Below are positions 24,980 to 35,776 of a DNA stretch of 64,000 nt, piece after piece. Below the pieces are notes generated by a model. The model was not told the DNA's origin, did no database searches, and saw only the letters and a program-made list of their open reading frames with translations. Position 1 is the stretch's first letter, and the number at the start of each line of letters is the position of its first letter. Location: positions 13,255 to 77,254 of the forward strand of contig CAZEZH010000002.1 in the NCBI GenBank assembly GCA_964516305.1, read 5' to 3'. Made by a program: the position numbers and the translations under genes. Source of the stretch: Lamprobacter sp964516305 (lineage in GTDB: Bacteria; Pseudomonadota; Gammaproteobacteria; Chromatiales; Chromatiaceae).

Positions 24980-27141
24980 CGGGCTCGGCTCCGCTCACGC
25001 CGACGCGCCACCAACAGCGCCGGAATCGCGCCGACGACCAGGATCAGCACCAATGCGCCGATCGGCCAGAGGACCGGCGGATTCCAGCGCTCGCGTAGCT
25101 GCTCGCGCACCGCAGGGTCAAGCTGACGATACTTGAGGGTGTTGTTGGCCATCAGATTCGGCTTCACATTGTCCAGCCACTGATGATGCAGGCTGAAGGC
25201 CTTAGGATAGAAGCCGAACGACCAGGGCGCGTCATGGCGCAGGATCTCGGTCATGCGGTCGATCACCGCTTGGCGCGCGGGACCGTCCTCCATGTTCTTC
25301 ATGCGTTCAAAAAGCTGATCGAACTCGGGATTTTGATAATTGGCCGCGTTCTCGCCACCATCAACCTTGCGATTGGGACCATAAAGCAGGAAGAAGAAGT
25401 TCTCCGGGTCCGGATAGTCGGCATTCCAGCCCCACATGAACACCTGGCCGGTACCCTCGCGCATCTTCTCCTGGAAGCGGTTGTAATCGGTCGCGCGCAC
25501 GACCAGCTCGATACCCAGCTTGGCGAACTGCTTGCGCATCCAGTTCAGCCGCGCCTTGCCATCGGGTCCCGCATCCATGGCCTCGTAATAGATCGTTAAT
25601 GGCCGCCCGGTCTCTGGGTCACGTCCATCTTGATAGCCGGCCTCGGCGAGCAGCGCCTTGGCGTCTTCTAATGGCCTGCGCACCGCTCGCCCATCACGCC
25701 AATCGAACACATAGGGATTGATGCCAGCCTTGCCTTCTCGGTGACCAAAGATCCCAGGCGGAATCGGCCCCTGGCCCTGGACTCCGCGGCCGTTAGCGAA
25801 GATCGAGATGTACTCATCAAAGTCGACCGCGATGCTGATCGCCTGCCGCAACAGTCGCGCGCGATCCGAGTCGCCGCCCAGCAGCGGATCGCGCATATTG
25901 AAGCCCATGTACCAGATCGAGGTCTGCACCGCGGTGACCAGCTCGATCCCCTGCTCGCGCATATCATCGGTGAGCCCAGCCTCACCCGCCGCATCGAACT
26001 GGATCGCCTGATCGAAGGCATCAGAGCTGACGCCCGAGCTATCGTAATAACCCTGCAGGAACTTGTTCCAGTAGGGGATGCTTTCCTGCTCGAGACTGTA
26101 GATGGCCTGATCGATGAAGGGCAGCGGCTTGCCGGCATCCTCTAGCAATCCGGCGGCCTGGTCCTCGGGCATGCCTGCGCTCGGATAGCGCTCGCCGTGG
26201 AAGTTCGGATTGCGTGCCAGCACCATGCGCAGGTTCGGGTTGTTCTCGCTGAGCATGAAGGGGCCGGTGCCGACCGGATACCAGTCGAGCGTCAGGTTGT
26301 TTTGCTTCATGCCAAGCTGCCCGTAGAGCGCCTCCGCTTCCCAGGGCATGGGTGCAAAGAACGGCATCGCCAACCAGTAGACAAACTGCGGGTAGCGCCC
26401 CTCGAGCCGAATGCGATAGCGATAACGATCGATGACCTCGGCCCCGTCGAACGCAACCTGGCGCAGATCGAAGAACTGCCGCTCGCCGTCCACCGGCTCG
26501 GGCGCCGCCGCCTCAATCTGCTCGCTGAATTCAGTAAATCCAAGGATGTGGTCACCCATCAGGCCGGCAATCGGCGAGTGCAGCCAGGGGGTCGCAAGGC
26601 GCTTGATCTGATAGACATAGTCCTCCGCAACCAGCTCGCGCGTGCCGGTCTCAGGCAGGTCATCAAGGGCATTGATCTGCCCCACCGTCTCGGCATCGAG
26701 CCGATGATAGAGGTAAGCGCCCTCCGCGTCCTTTGCAAAGGCCGGATGTGGCTGATAGCGGATACCAGGGCTAATCTCGATCAGATACTCGCTGACTGCG
26801 ATCTGGTTGGGATCAGCATCCGCTGGCAGGCGCTCTCCGTTCGCGTCGAGGTAGCGCACCTCGGGCAGGGTCTGGGCGGTGAGCGGAACAAGCTCGTAAG
26901 GCCGGTTCAGGAAGTGGTACTGGAGCGGCGGCTCGTAGATTTGCGCAATGAAGGCATACTCGTTCGAGCTGTAGGAGCGCACCGGGTCCAGATGCTTAGG
27001 CCGCTCAGTAAAGGCGCCGTAGAGGGTATTCTCCCCAGATTGCGACTCGGGATACGGGTTGTTCCAAGGCGGCTCGCCGCACGCACTCAGGGACAGCAGC
27101 ACAACCATCAGCAGAGGCCAGGAGCGGCACGCTCGCAACAT
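24976..27141 (-). CDS. Extracellular solute-binding lipoprotein, family 5 (peptide)
   Basis: Peptide- or oligopeptide-binding protein of the Dpp/Opp/YejA type, 721 residues from ATG 27141. The lipobox LSAC puts the lipid-bearing Cys about 21 residues in. Family features include FTERPKHLDPVRSYSS near the start of the mature domain, RFQEKMREGTGQVFMWGWNADYPDPE, and a C-terminal membrane helix (IGALVLILVVGAIPALLVA), unusual for such proteins. ATG 27207 would add a non-signal extension; GGAAAG precedes 27141. First gene of the importer operon, divergent from fabI. Confidence 0.88.
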   Translation of the reverse strand: MLRACRSWPLLMVVLLSLSACGEPPWNNPYPESQSGENTLYGAFTERPKHLDPVRSYSSNEYAFIAQIYEPPLQYHFLNRPYELVPLTAQTLPEVRYLDANGERLPADADPNQIAVSEYLIEISPGIRYQPHPAFAKDAEGAYLYHRLDAETVGQINALDDLPETGTRELVAEDYVYQIKRLATPWLHSPIAGLMGDHILGFTEFSEQIEAAAPEPVDGERQFFDLRQVAFDGAEVIDRYRYRIRLEGRYPQFVYWLAMPFFAPMPWEAEALYGQLGMKQNNLTLDWYPVGTGPFMLSENNPNLRMVLARNPNFHGERYPSAGMPEDQAAGLLEDAGKPLPFIDQAIYSLEQESIPYWNKFLQGYYDSSGVSSDAFDQAIQFDAAGEAGLTDDMREQGIELVTAVQTSIWYMGFNMRDPLLGGDSDRARLLRQAISIAVDFDEYISIFANGRGVQGQGPIPPGIFGHREGKAGINPYVFDWRDGRAVRRPLEDAKALLAEAGYQDGRDPETGRPLTIYYEAMDAGPDGKARLNWMRKQFAKLGIELVVRATDYNRFQEKMREGTGQVFMWGWNADYPDPENFFFLLYGPNRKVDGGENAANYQNPEFDQLFERMKNMEDGPARQAVIDRMTEILRHDAPWSFGFYPKAFSLHHQWLDNVKPNLMANNTLKYRQLDPAVREQLRERWNPPVLWPIGALVLILVVGAIPALLVARRRERSRAR

Positions 27142-27259
27142 AGATGCTTTCCGCGCAGGCTGAGTTTCTGTAACGTTGGGGGCCGCTTCAAACATAGGCA
27201 GATTCAAGCCTCGCCTAGGCGCACAATCTTCCTACATCTTATCCGCATGGAGAGACCAT

Positions 27260-28036
27260 ATGGGCTTTTTGTCCGAGAAACGTATCCTAGTGACTGGGGT
27301 TGCTAGCAATCGCTCGATCGCCTGGGGTGTTGCCCAGGCCATGCATCGCGAAGGCGCAAGCTTGGCCTTCACCTATCAAGGGGAGAAGCTCAAGGGTCGG
27401 GTCGAAGACCTGGCATCCCAATGTGACGCTGAGTTCGTGTTGCCCCTCGACGTATCCAGCGATGAGCAGATCGATAGCTGTTTCGCCGCCCTCAGCGAGC
27501 ACTGGGATGGCCTCGACGGCATCGTGCACTCGATCGCATTCGCGCCCAAGGATCAGCTTGAGGGTGATTACGTCGACAGCGTCACACGCGAGGGGTTCGC
27601 CGCTTCGCACGATATCAGCTCCTATAGCCTCGCCGCTCTCGCCAAGGCGGGGCGCCCACTGATGCAGGGGCGCAACGGGGCCATCCTGACCATGAGCTAC
27701 CTCGGCGCGGTGCGGGCCGTGCCGAACTACAACGTGATGGGGATTGCCAAGGCCAGCCTAGAGGCCAACGTCCGCTATCTAGCCGCGTCGCTCGGCCCAG
27801 AGGGCACAAGGGTCAATGCCGTCTCAGCCGGCCCCATCCGCACCCTCGCCGCAGCCGGCATCGCCGATTTCCGTTCGATGCTGAAACAGGTGGAAGAGCG
27901 CACGCCGCTGCGGCGAAACGTCACCATCAATGAGGTCGGCAATGCTGGCGCCTTCCTCTGCTCTGATCTCGCATCCGGCATCACCGGCGACGTGCTCTAC
28001 GTCGACACCGGCTACCATATCCTCGGCCTCGGCTGA
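27260..28036 (+). CDS. fabI: Enoyl-[acyl-carrier-protein] reductase (NADH) FabI
   Basis: Last reductive step of fatty-acid elongation. 258 residues of SDR fold with the FabI-type NAD motif GVASNRSIAWGVAQ, the Tyr/Lys catalytic pair of the Y-x6-K arrangement around NYNVMGIAKASLE, and the C-terminal GYHILGLG. ATG 27260 follows GGAGAG; the frame opens earlier, but that part overlaps the divergent lipoprotein gene. It is convergent with ppiD. Confidence 0.97.
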   Translation: MGFLSEKRILVTGVASNRSIAWGVAQAMHREGASLAFTYQGEKLKGRVEDLASQCDAEFVLPLDVSSDEQIDSCFAALSEHWDGLDGIVHSIAFAPKDQLEGDYVDSVTREGFAASHDISSYSLAALAKAGRPLMQGRNGAILTMSYLGAVRAVPNYNVMGIAKASLEANVRYLAASLGPEGTRVNAVSAGPIRTLAAAGIADFRSMLKQVEERTPLRRNVTINEVGNAGAFLCSDLASGITGDVLYVDTGYHILGLG

Positions 28037-28045
28037 GCTGAACTG

Positions 28046-28065
28046 CCGGCCCCAATCCGGGCCGG
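28046..28065. terminator. GC hairpin between convergent fabI and ppiD
   Basis: CCGGCCC, a 6 nt loop, GGGCCGG, 10 bp after the fabI stop and about 2 bp before the ppiD stop. It could terminate both genes, although neither strand has a T tract. Confidence 0.45.
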
Positions 28066-28066
28066 T

Positions 28067-30001
28067 CTAGAATGGCTCGTCCGTCACCAGGGGCTTGCGC
28101 TCGATCTTCGCCTGCGCCTTCATCGCTGCCAGCACCGCGTCGACATCGGCAATCGCCAGCGCCCGCGTCAGCATGCGCGCTTCGGCCTCGAGTTCAGCCT
28201 CCTCGAGCTGTGTCGGATCGCCGTCCTCGACCTCAGTGACGACGACAACGAAGGCGTCAGCGGAATCTGATGCGCTCGTGCTGCCAACGCTCTGATCCTC
28301 ATTGACCGTCGGCCGCGGCAATGAGAAGGCAAGCTGAGTAACCTCGGAAGGGGTCCCGACTGCGGTCCGATCGATCTTCCCAGCATTCACCACATCGAAA
28401 CCTTCAGCCGCTGCTGCCAGGGGCTGTCCGCCCTTAACGCGCGCGACGACAGCCTCGGCCGCAGCCTCCGCCGCTTCGGCTGCCTGCTGCGTCTCGAGGA
28501 GCGCAACGATCTCATCGCGCACCTCAGCAAGCGGTCTCACCGAGGGCTCGCGATGCTCGGCGACCCGCAGCACCAGCGCCTGCAAGGCTTCAGGATCGGG
28601 TTCGAGCAGCACGCTGTTGTTGTCGAGCGCAAGCACCTCTTCGCTGAATGCGGCAGCAACCACGCGCGGATTCGCAAAGATGCCTTCTCCACCGCTGCGA
28701 TCGAGCCAATCGCTGAGCTGAACCTCAAGACCCAGGGTCTCAGCCGCAGGGATCAGGCTATCTGGCGACTCATAGGTCAGCGTGGCCAGCTGCTCAGCCT
28801 GCTCAAAGAAGATCCCTTCAGCACTGCCGCTGCTGAGATCGGCGATCAGCTCGTCTTTCACCGACTCAAAAGGCTTCGGCTCGCCGCCGCGCGCTGCTAA
28901 GACCTCGACCAGGTGGTAGCCGAAGCGGCTGCGAACAGGCTCGCTCAGGGTCTCCGGCTCAAGCGCGAAGACCGCTTGCTCGAACGCAGGATCGAGCGCA
29001 CCGCGGCCGATCCAGCCCAGCCCCCCACCCTGACTGGCGCTGCCCGGGTCTTCGGAGACCTCGGCCGCAACCGTCGCGAACGGCTCACCGGCGGCAAGGC
29101 GCTGCTGGATCGCCTGCAACCGCTCGCGGGTCTTGTCGAGCACAGCCTGATCGGCATCGGCCGGAACGCTCAACAGGATGTGGCGCACTTGCCGCTCCTC
29201 CGGCGCCGTAAACTCGTCAAGCCTGAGTTCGTACTGTTCCCGCAAGCTAGCCTCGTCGACTCCCTCATCAGGTGCAGAGAGTTCAGCGGCATCGAGCAAC
29301 AGATAACTGACCCGCACCTGCTCCGGCGTCGCAAACTGCTCTGAATGCTCGTCGTAATAAGCGGCAATGGCCGCATCGGTCGGCGGCTCGACAGAGGCCT
29401 CGAACGACGCCCTTGGCACGGTGGCAAAGGCAAGGCTGCGCTTCTGATGCACCAGGCTCGCGCTTCGTTCAGCTAAGGTATCGGTGACGAAGGCGGTCTC
29501 GCGAATCGCTCGCGGCAACTGACTGATCAGCAACTCGCTGCGCAGGGAATTCTCGTAGGCGGCCGGCGTGAGGCCCTGCAGTCGCAGCACTCGCTGGTAC
29601 TGGGCATTGGAGAAGGCCCCATCTTGCTGAAACGCCGGCTCACTGAGAACGGCGGCGCGGATGGCCTGGTCCGAGGTCCGCAGCCCCATGGCCTCAGACT
29701 CTGCCAGCAGCAAGGTCTCGCGGATCATCCGCTCGAGCACCTGCTCGCGAATGCGCTGATCATCGAACAACGCCGGATCATAGGCATCGCCTAACCGATC
29801 CCGCAGCTGCACCCGGGTGCGATTGACGTTCTGATTGAAGGCGCGCTCGGTGATCTCGCTGCCGTTGACGCTGGCAACGACGGGCTCGGCGCCACCGCCA
29901 AAATAGGAATCAACACCCCAGAAGGCGAACGGGATCGTGATGAGGATCACAATGGCCCAGGCAACCCAACCCTGAGCGCGTTCTCGAATCTCCTGCAACA
30001 T
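28067..30001 (-). CDS. ppiD: Peptidyl-prolyl isomerase PpiD
   Basis: Inner-membrane-anchored periplasmic chaperone that helps proteins leaving the Sec channel. 644 residues: short cytosolic start MLQEIRERAQGW, one helix (about 12-32), SurA-like N-domain, a parvulin domain (about 255-360) with RQVRHILLSVPADADQ and GGGLGWIGRGALDPAFEQAVF, then a C-terminal domain. Length is typical. Downstream of hupB and two tRNA genes, as in other gammaproteobacteria. Confidence 0.94.
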   Translation of the reverse strand: MLQEIRERAQGWVAWAIVILITIPFAFWGVDSYFGGGAEPVVASVNGSEITERAFNQNVNRTRVQLRDRLGDAYDPALFDDQRIREQVLERMIRETLLLAESEAMGLRTSDQAIRAAVLSEPAFQQDGAFSNAQYQRVLRLQGLTPAAYENSLRSELLISQLPRAIRETAFVTDTLAERSASLVHQKRSLAFATVPRASFEASVEPPTDAAIAAYYDEHSEQFATPEQVRVSYLLLDAAELSAPDEGVDEASLREQYELRLDEFTAPEERQVRHILLSVPADADQAVLDKTRERLQAIQQRLAAGEPFATVAAEVSEDPGSASQGGGLGWIGRGALDPAFEQAVFALEPETLSEPVRSRFGYHLVEVLAARGGEPKPFESVKDELIADLSSGSAEGIFFEQAEQLATLTYESPDSLIPAAETLGLEVQLSDWLDRSGGEGIFANPRVVAAAFSEEVLALDNNSVLLEPDPEALQALVLRVAEHREPSVRPLAEVRDEIVALLETQQAAEAAEAAAEAVVARVKGGQPLAAAAEGFDVVNAGKIDRTAVGTPSEVTQLAFSLPRPTVNEDQSVGSTSASDSADAFVVVVTEVEDGDPTQLEEAELEAEARMLTRALAIADVDAVLAAMKAQAKIERKPLVTDEPF

Positions 30002-30040
30002 AACTCGTAGGACTCAGCGTGCGAGGGAATGACAGGACAA

Positions 30041-30073
30041 ATGAAAACGGGGTATCCAGAGCGGATACCCCGT
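30041..30073 (-). terminator. Intrinsic terminator after the tRNA pair
   Basis: On the minus strand an 11 bp perfect stem ACGGGGTATCC/GGATACCCCGT (30073-30063 with 30057-30047), 5 nt loop, then TTTTCATTT. It ends transcription 11 bp after tRNA-Asp and before ppiD. Confidence 0.88.
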
Positions 30074-30083
30074 ATCAGAGAGA

Positions 30084-30160
30084 TGGCGGAGTGGACGGGA
30101 CTCGAACCCGCGACCCCCGGCGTGACAGGCCGGTATTCTAACCAACTGAACTACCACTCC
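30084..30160 (-). tRNA. tRNA-Asp (anticodon GTC)
   Basis: 77 nt on the minus strand. Acceptor GGAGTGG/CCACTCC with discriminator G and encoded CCA, D-arm GTTCAGTTGGTTAGAAT, anticodon loop CTGTCAC with GTC, T-arm GGGTTCGAGTCCCG. Nearly the same as the E. coli aspartate tRNA. Second of a tRNA-Val/tRNA-Asp pair. Confidence 0.97.
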
Positions 30161-30211
30161 GCGAAACTGTGGCGTCAAAACGAGGCTCAACGAAATTAGG
30201 GATGCCATGGA

Positions 30212-30287
30212 TGGTGGGTGCTGCAGGGATCGAACCTGCGACCCTCGCCTTGTAAGGGCGATGCTCTCCCAGCTGAGCTAAGCACCC
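30212..30287 (-). tRNA. tRNA-Val (anticodon TAC)
   Basis: 76 nt on the minus strand. Acceptor GGGTGCT/AGCACCC with discriminator A and encoded CCA, D-arm TAGCTCAGCTGGGAGAGCA, anticodon loop CTTACAA with TAC, T-arm CAGGTTCGATCCCTG. It lies between hupB and tRNA-Asp, probably co-transcribed. Confidence 0.97.
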
Positions 30288-30364
30288 CCGATTTTGACTC
30301 CCCACTCAGGGGTCTGCTCGAAGGGCAGCCGACGCATATTCAGGTTTCTACCCGAAACAAGCAA

Positions 30365-30637
30365 TCATTGTATCGCGTCTTTGAGCGCTTTGCCAGCCTT
30401 GAACGACGGGTTTTTCGATGCGGCGATCTGGATGGCAGCCCCGGTTTGCGGGTTGCGCCCGGTCCTTGCGGCACGCTCCTTCACAGTAAAGGTCCCAAAG
30501 CCGATGATCGAGACAGAGTCGCCGTTCTTGAGCGTTGCCGCCACGGAGTCTGTAAGCGCATCCAGTGCACGCGCAGCCGCCGATTTTGGGATGTCAGCCG
30601 CCTCGGCCATCGCGTCTACAAGTTCTGATTTATTCAC
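30365..30637 (-). CDS. hupB: DNA-binding protein HU-beta
   Basis: 90-residue histone-like nucleoid protein, MNKSELVDAMAEAADIPKS to GKALKDAIQ, with the DNA-binding arm around RTGRNPQTGAAIQI. The start is GTG at 30637, AGGAGG 10 nt upstream. The longer frame to 30802 runs through the promoter and is rejected. Downstream of lon in the conserved tig-clpP-clpX-lon-hupB order, with its own promoter. Confidence 0.97.
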   Translation of the reverse strand: MNKSELVDAMAEAADIPKSAAARALDALTDSVAATLKNGDSVSIIGFGTFTVKERAARTGRNPQTGAAIQIAASKNPSFKAGKALKDAIQ

Positions 30638-30773
30638 TAGTACTAATCCTCCTGCTTGGCCCCGGGCCTTGGAACCAAATTTAGTTTTTGCAACATGACC
30701 GCGGATCTGGATCCTCGGAGCCTCGTGCCGCAACCGTTTCGGGAACAACGAACTCGCCCCCACTCCGCGCCGG

Positions 30774-30802
30774 ATTGTTAAGTAGGACCTCAGAGGTGTC
30801 AA
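30774..30802 (-). promoter_or_regulatory. Sigma70-type promoter of hupB
   Basis: On the minus strand TTGACA (30802-30797, perfect), a 17 bp spacer, then AACAAT (30779-30774, 4/6). The spacer contains an 11 bp odd-centred palindrome ACCTCTGAGGT (30797-30787), a possible operator. Leader about 130 nt. Confidence 0.6.
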
Positions 30803-30879
30803 CCTAAAAACCTACAGCTGCGGATGTTCGACGAGCATTCACGGCACCGAGGCGTCGTGGTCAGACCGTCAAGACCTGA

Positions 30880-33354
<2,475 letters not shown>

Positions 33355-33468
33355 CCCTCGCCCCCATCAACAACAAGGTTGATGACCAGGATCGAGAAGG
33401 TGGGTTTGGCATAAACGCCCTACTAAGAGGGAGGTTAGGGCAGCGTGCAAGCGGTTCAATCTGTAGCG

Positions 33469-33542
33469 CGAGGCTGAGGCCTCGTGTTGCGATCGCAAAA
33501 CAACAAGGGAGCAGCGCCGAGTCCGACGCGCAACGCGCGTTG
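33469..33542. repeat. Cluster of palindromes between clpX and lon
   Basis: Three self-complementary sites in 74 bp: hairpin CGAGGC-TGAG-GCCTCG (33469-33484), perfect 12-mer TTGCGATCGCAA (33487-33498) and perfect 12-mer CAACGCGCGTTG (33531-33542). Likely termination, processing or operator signals; no T tract follows on either strand. Confidence 0.45.
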
Positions 33543-33564
33543 GAGTTGCTGAAGCGCGGCGCGA

Positions 33565-34842
33565 TCAGTCGGACGAGGCAAGGCGTGGTTGTTCGCCACC
33601 ATCGTAGATCACGAACGGTGGGCTTTCACCATTAACCACCGACGCATCAACGACCACCTTACTGACATCATCGATCGACGGCAGATCGTACATGGTATCG
33701 AGCAGCACCTGCTCCATGATCGTGCGCAGCCCCCGGGCGCCAGTCTTGCGCTCCATGGCTTTGGTGGCAATGGCCCGGAGGGCGTCATCGCGCAGTTCGA
33801 GCTCACAACCCTCCATCTCAAACAGTCGCGCGTACTGCTTGGTCAGCGCGTGTTTAGGCTCGGTCAGGATGCGGATCAGCGCCGCTTGATCAAGCTCCTC
33901 CAGCGTCGCCATCACGGGCAGTCGGCCGACGAACTCCGGGATCAGCCCGTAACGGATCAGATCTTCAGGCTCAACATGGCTCAACAGCTCGCCAATCGCC
34001 CGATCGTCATTCTTGCTGTGGACCTCGGCCGAGAAGCCAATCCCGGTCTTCTTTGAGCGGTCTCGTATCACCTTATCTAGGCCGGCAAAGGCGCCACCGA
34101 CGATGAACAGGATGTTGCTGGTATCAACTTGCAGGAACTCCTGCTGCGGATGCTTGCGGCCACCCTGAGGTGGCACCGAGGCGACCGTTCCTTCGATCAG
34201 CTTCAACAAGGCCTGCTGGACACCCTCACCCGAGACATCGCGGGTGATCGATGGGTTGTCAGACTTGCGTGAAATCTTGTCGATCTCGTCGATGTAGACG
34301 ATGCCGCTCTGCGCCTTCTCGACGTCGTAGTCGCATTTCTGCAGCAGCTTCTGAATGATGTTCTCGACATCTTCACCGACGTACCCAGCCTCGGTGAGGG
34401 TCGTCGCATCGGCAATCGTGAAGGGGACATTGAGAAGACGCGCCAAGGTCTCAGCTAGCAGCGTCTTGCCGGAGCCGGTCGGCCCGATCAGCAGGATGTT
34501 GCTCTTTGAGATCTCGATATCTTCTTTGGCATCAGAGACCTCAAGGCGTTTGTAATGGTTGTATACGGCAACCGAGAGGACCTTTTTCGCCTTCTCTTGA
34601 CCAATCACAAACTCGTCGAGCGACTCGTTGATCTCGCGTGGCTTCGGCAATCGGCTGGTGGCCTCGCCGAGGCCCTCTTGCATCTCTTCCCGAATGATAT
34701 CGTTGCAAAGCTCGACGCACTCATCACAGATGAAGACCGACGGACCCGCGATCAGCTTGCGCACCTCGTGCTGACTCTTACCGCAGAACGAGCAGTACAG
34801 AAGCTTTCCTTCGTCGCTCTTTCCATGGGTATTTCCGCTCAT
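33565..34842 (-). CDS. clpX: ATP-dependent Clp protease ATPase subunit ClpX
   Basis: Unfoldase that feeds ClpP, 425 residues. The zinc-binding domain has C17, C20, C39 and C42. The AAA+ core has GPTGSGKTLLAETLA, IVYIDEIDKI, a pore loop GYVGEDVEN and sensor residues around GARGLRTIMEQVL. The IGF-type ClpP-docking region appears as KKTGIGFSAEVHS. It lies 241 bp downstream of clpP, with its own putative promoter. Confidence 0.98.
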   Translation of the reverse strand: MSGNTHGKSDEGKLLYCSFCGKSQHEVRKLIAGPSVFICDECVELCNDIIREEMQEGLGEATSRLPKPREINESLDEFVIGQEKAKKVLSVAVYNHYKRLEVSDAKEDIEISKSNILLIGPTGSGKTLLAETLARLLNVPFTIADATTLTEAGYVGEDVENIIQKLLQKCDYDVEKAQSGIVYIDEIDKISRKSDNPSITRDVSGEGVQQALLKLIEGTVASVPPQGGRKHPQQEFLQVDTSNILFIVGGAFAGLDKVIRDRSKKTGIGFSAEVHSKNDDRAIGELLSHVEPEDLIRYGLIPEFVGRLPVMATLEELDQAALIRILTEPKHALTKQYARLFEMEGCELELRDDALRAIATKAMERKTGARGLRTIMEQVLLDTMYDLPSIDDVSKVVVDASVVNGESPPFVIYDGGEQPRLASSD

Positions 34843-34933
34843 AGATCATCTCTCCGGGATAGGCGCTGCGGGGCCGGAAGGGAATGGGATAGCATGGGAC
34901 AGGCTGAAGCAATCGGCCGCCGGGCTTTGCTCG

Positions 34934-34961
34934 ATCATAACCCGTCAAGCCCAGATGGCAA
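34934..34961 (-). promoter_or_regulatory. Promoter of clpX
   Basis: On the minus strand TTGCCA (34961-34956, 5/6), a 16 bp spacer, TATGAT (34939-34934, 5/6). Upstream, within about 40 bp, is a 10 bp palindrome GACCTAGGTC (34973-34982) with a second TGACCTA copy, a possible operator. Leader about 85 nt. Confidence 0.6.
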
Positions 34962-35083
34962 CCGTGCATCTAGACCTAGGTCAGGATATAGGTCATTGCA
35001 AGCGGGTTACCAATGGCAAGATCGAACAGGAGCGCACCCATCATCAGGATCTGAGCACATGAGGGTGCACGCCGGCTGCAACC

Positions 35084-35776
35084 TCAGTCGGCGGGCTTGG
35101 AGCGTGCATCAAGCACCTTATCGATCAGCCCGTAAGCGACGGCATCCTCTCCCCCCATAAAGCGATCGCGTTCGGTATCGTCGGCGATGCGCTCGATCGG
35201 CTGCCCGGTATGGTGCGATAAGATGTGGTTGAGTTGCTCGCGTGCGTGCAGGATCTCTCGCGCGTGGATGTCGATGTCGCTTGCCTGTCCCTGAAAACCA
35301 CCCAGCGGCTGATGGATCATCACCCTTGAGTGCGGCAGACAGCATCGCTTGCCGGCAGCACCGCCGGCAAGCAACAGCGCCCCCATACTCGCGGCCTGGC
35401 CGACACACATGGTGCTGATCTCCGGGCGGATGAACTGCATGGTGTCATAGATGGCCAAACCGGCGGTCACCGACCCACCTGGCGAGTTGATATAGAAGTG
35501 GATGTCTTTATCCGGATTCTCTGACTCCAGAAACAACAACTGGGCAACAACGAGATTGGCCACGTGGTCGTCGACCGGACCAACCAGGAAGACCACTCGC
35601 TCCTTCAGGAGTCGGGAAAAGATATCGAAGGAACGCTCGCCACGTGCGGTCTGCTCGACCACCATGGGAACCAGTCCTAGCGCATGCGGATCGGGGCGCC
35701 GATCGGCGTTGTCGGTGTTCATCGTCATTTGGGGGCTCAGCTTGGTTAAGAGATCAGCAGAGGCCGCAGCAGTCAC
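35084..35776 (-). CDS. clpP: ATP-dependent Clp protease proteolytic subunit ClpP
   Basis: Serine protease forming tetradecamers with ClpX. With a GTG start at 35776 it has 230 residues and the catalytic triad Ser130 (GQAASMG), His155 (RVMIHQP) and Asp204 (TERD). The first 18 residues are not conserved, so ATG at 35728 or 35722 is a likely alternative, which then matches the E. coli length. GTG overlaps the tig stop by 4 bp (GTGA), which supports coupling. Confidence 0.96.
   Translation of the reverse strand: MTAAASADLLTKLSPQMTMNTDNADRRPDPHALGLVPMVVEQTARGERSFDIFSRLLKERVVFLVGPVDDHVANLVVAQLLFLESENPDKDIHFYINSPGGSVTAGLAIYDTMQFIRPEISTMCVGQAASMGALLLAGGAAGKRCCLPHSRVMIHQPLGGFQGQASDIDIHAREILHAREQLNHILSHHTGQPIERIADDTERDRFMGGEDAVAYGLIDKVLDARSKPAD

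Noticed and set aside
26197..27306. 369-residue plus-strand frame opposite the solute-binding protein
   Set aside because: Antisense shadow of the family 5 lipoprotein; the fabI start lies inside its end in another frame.
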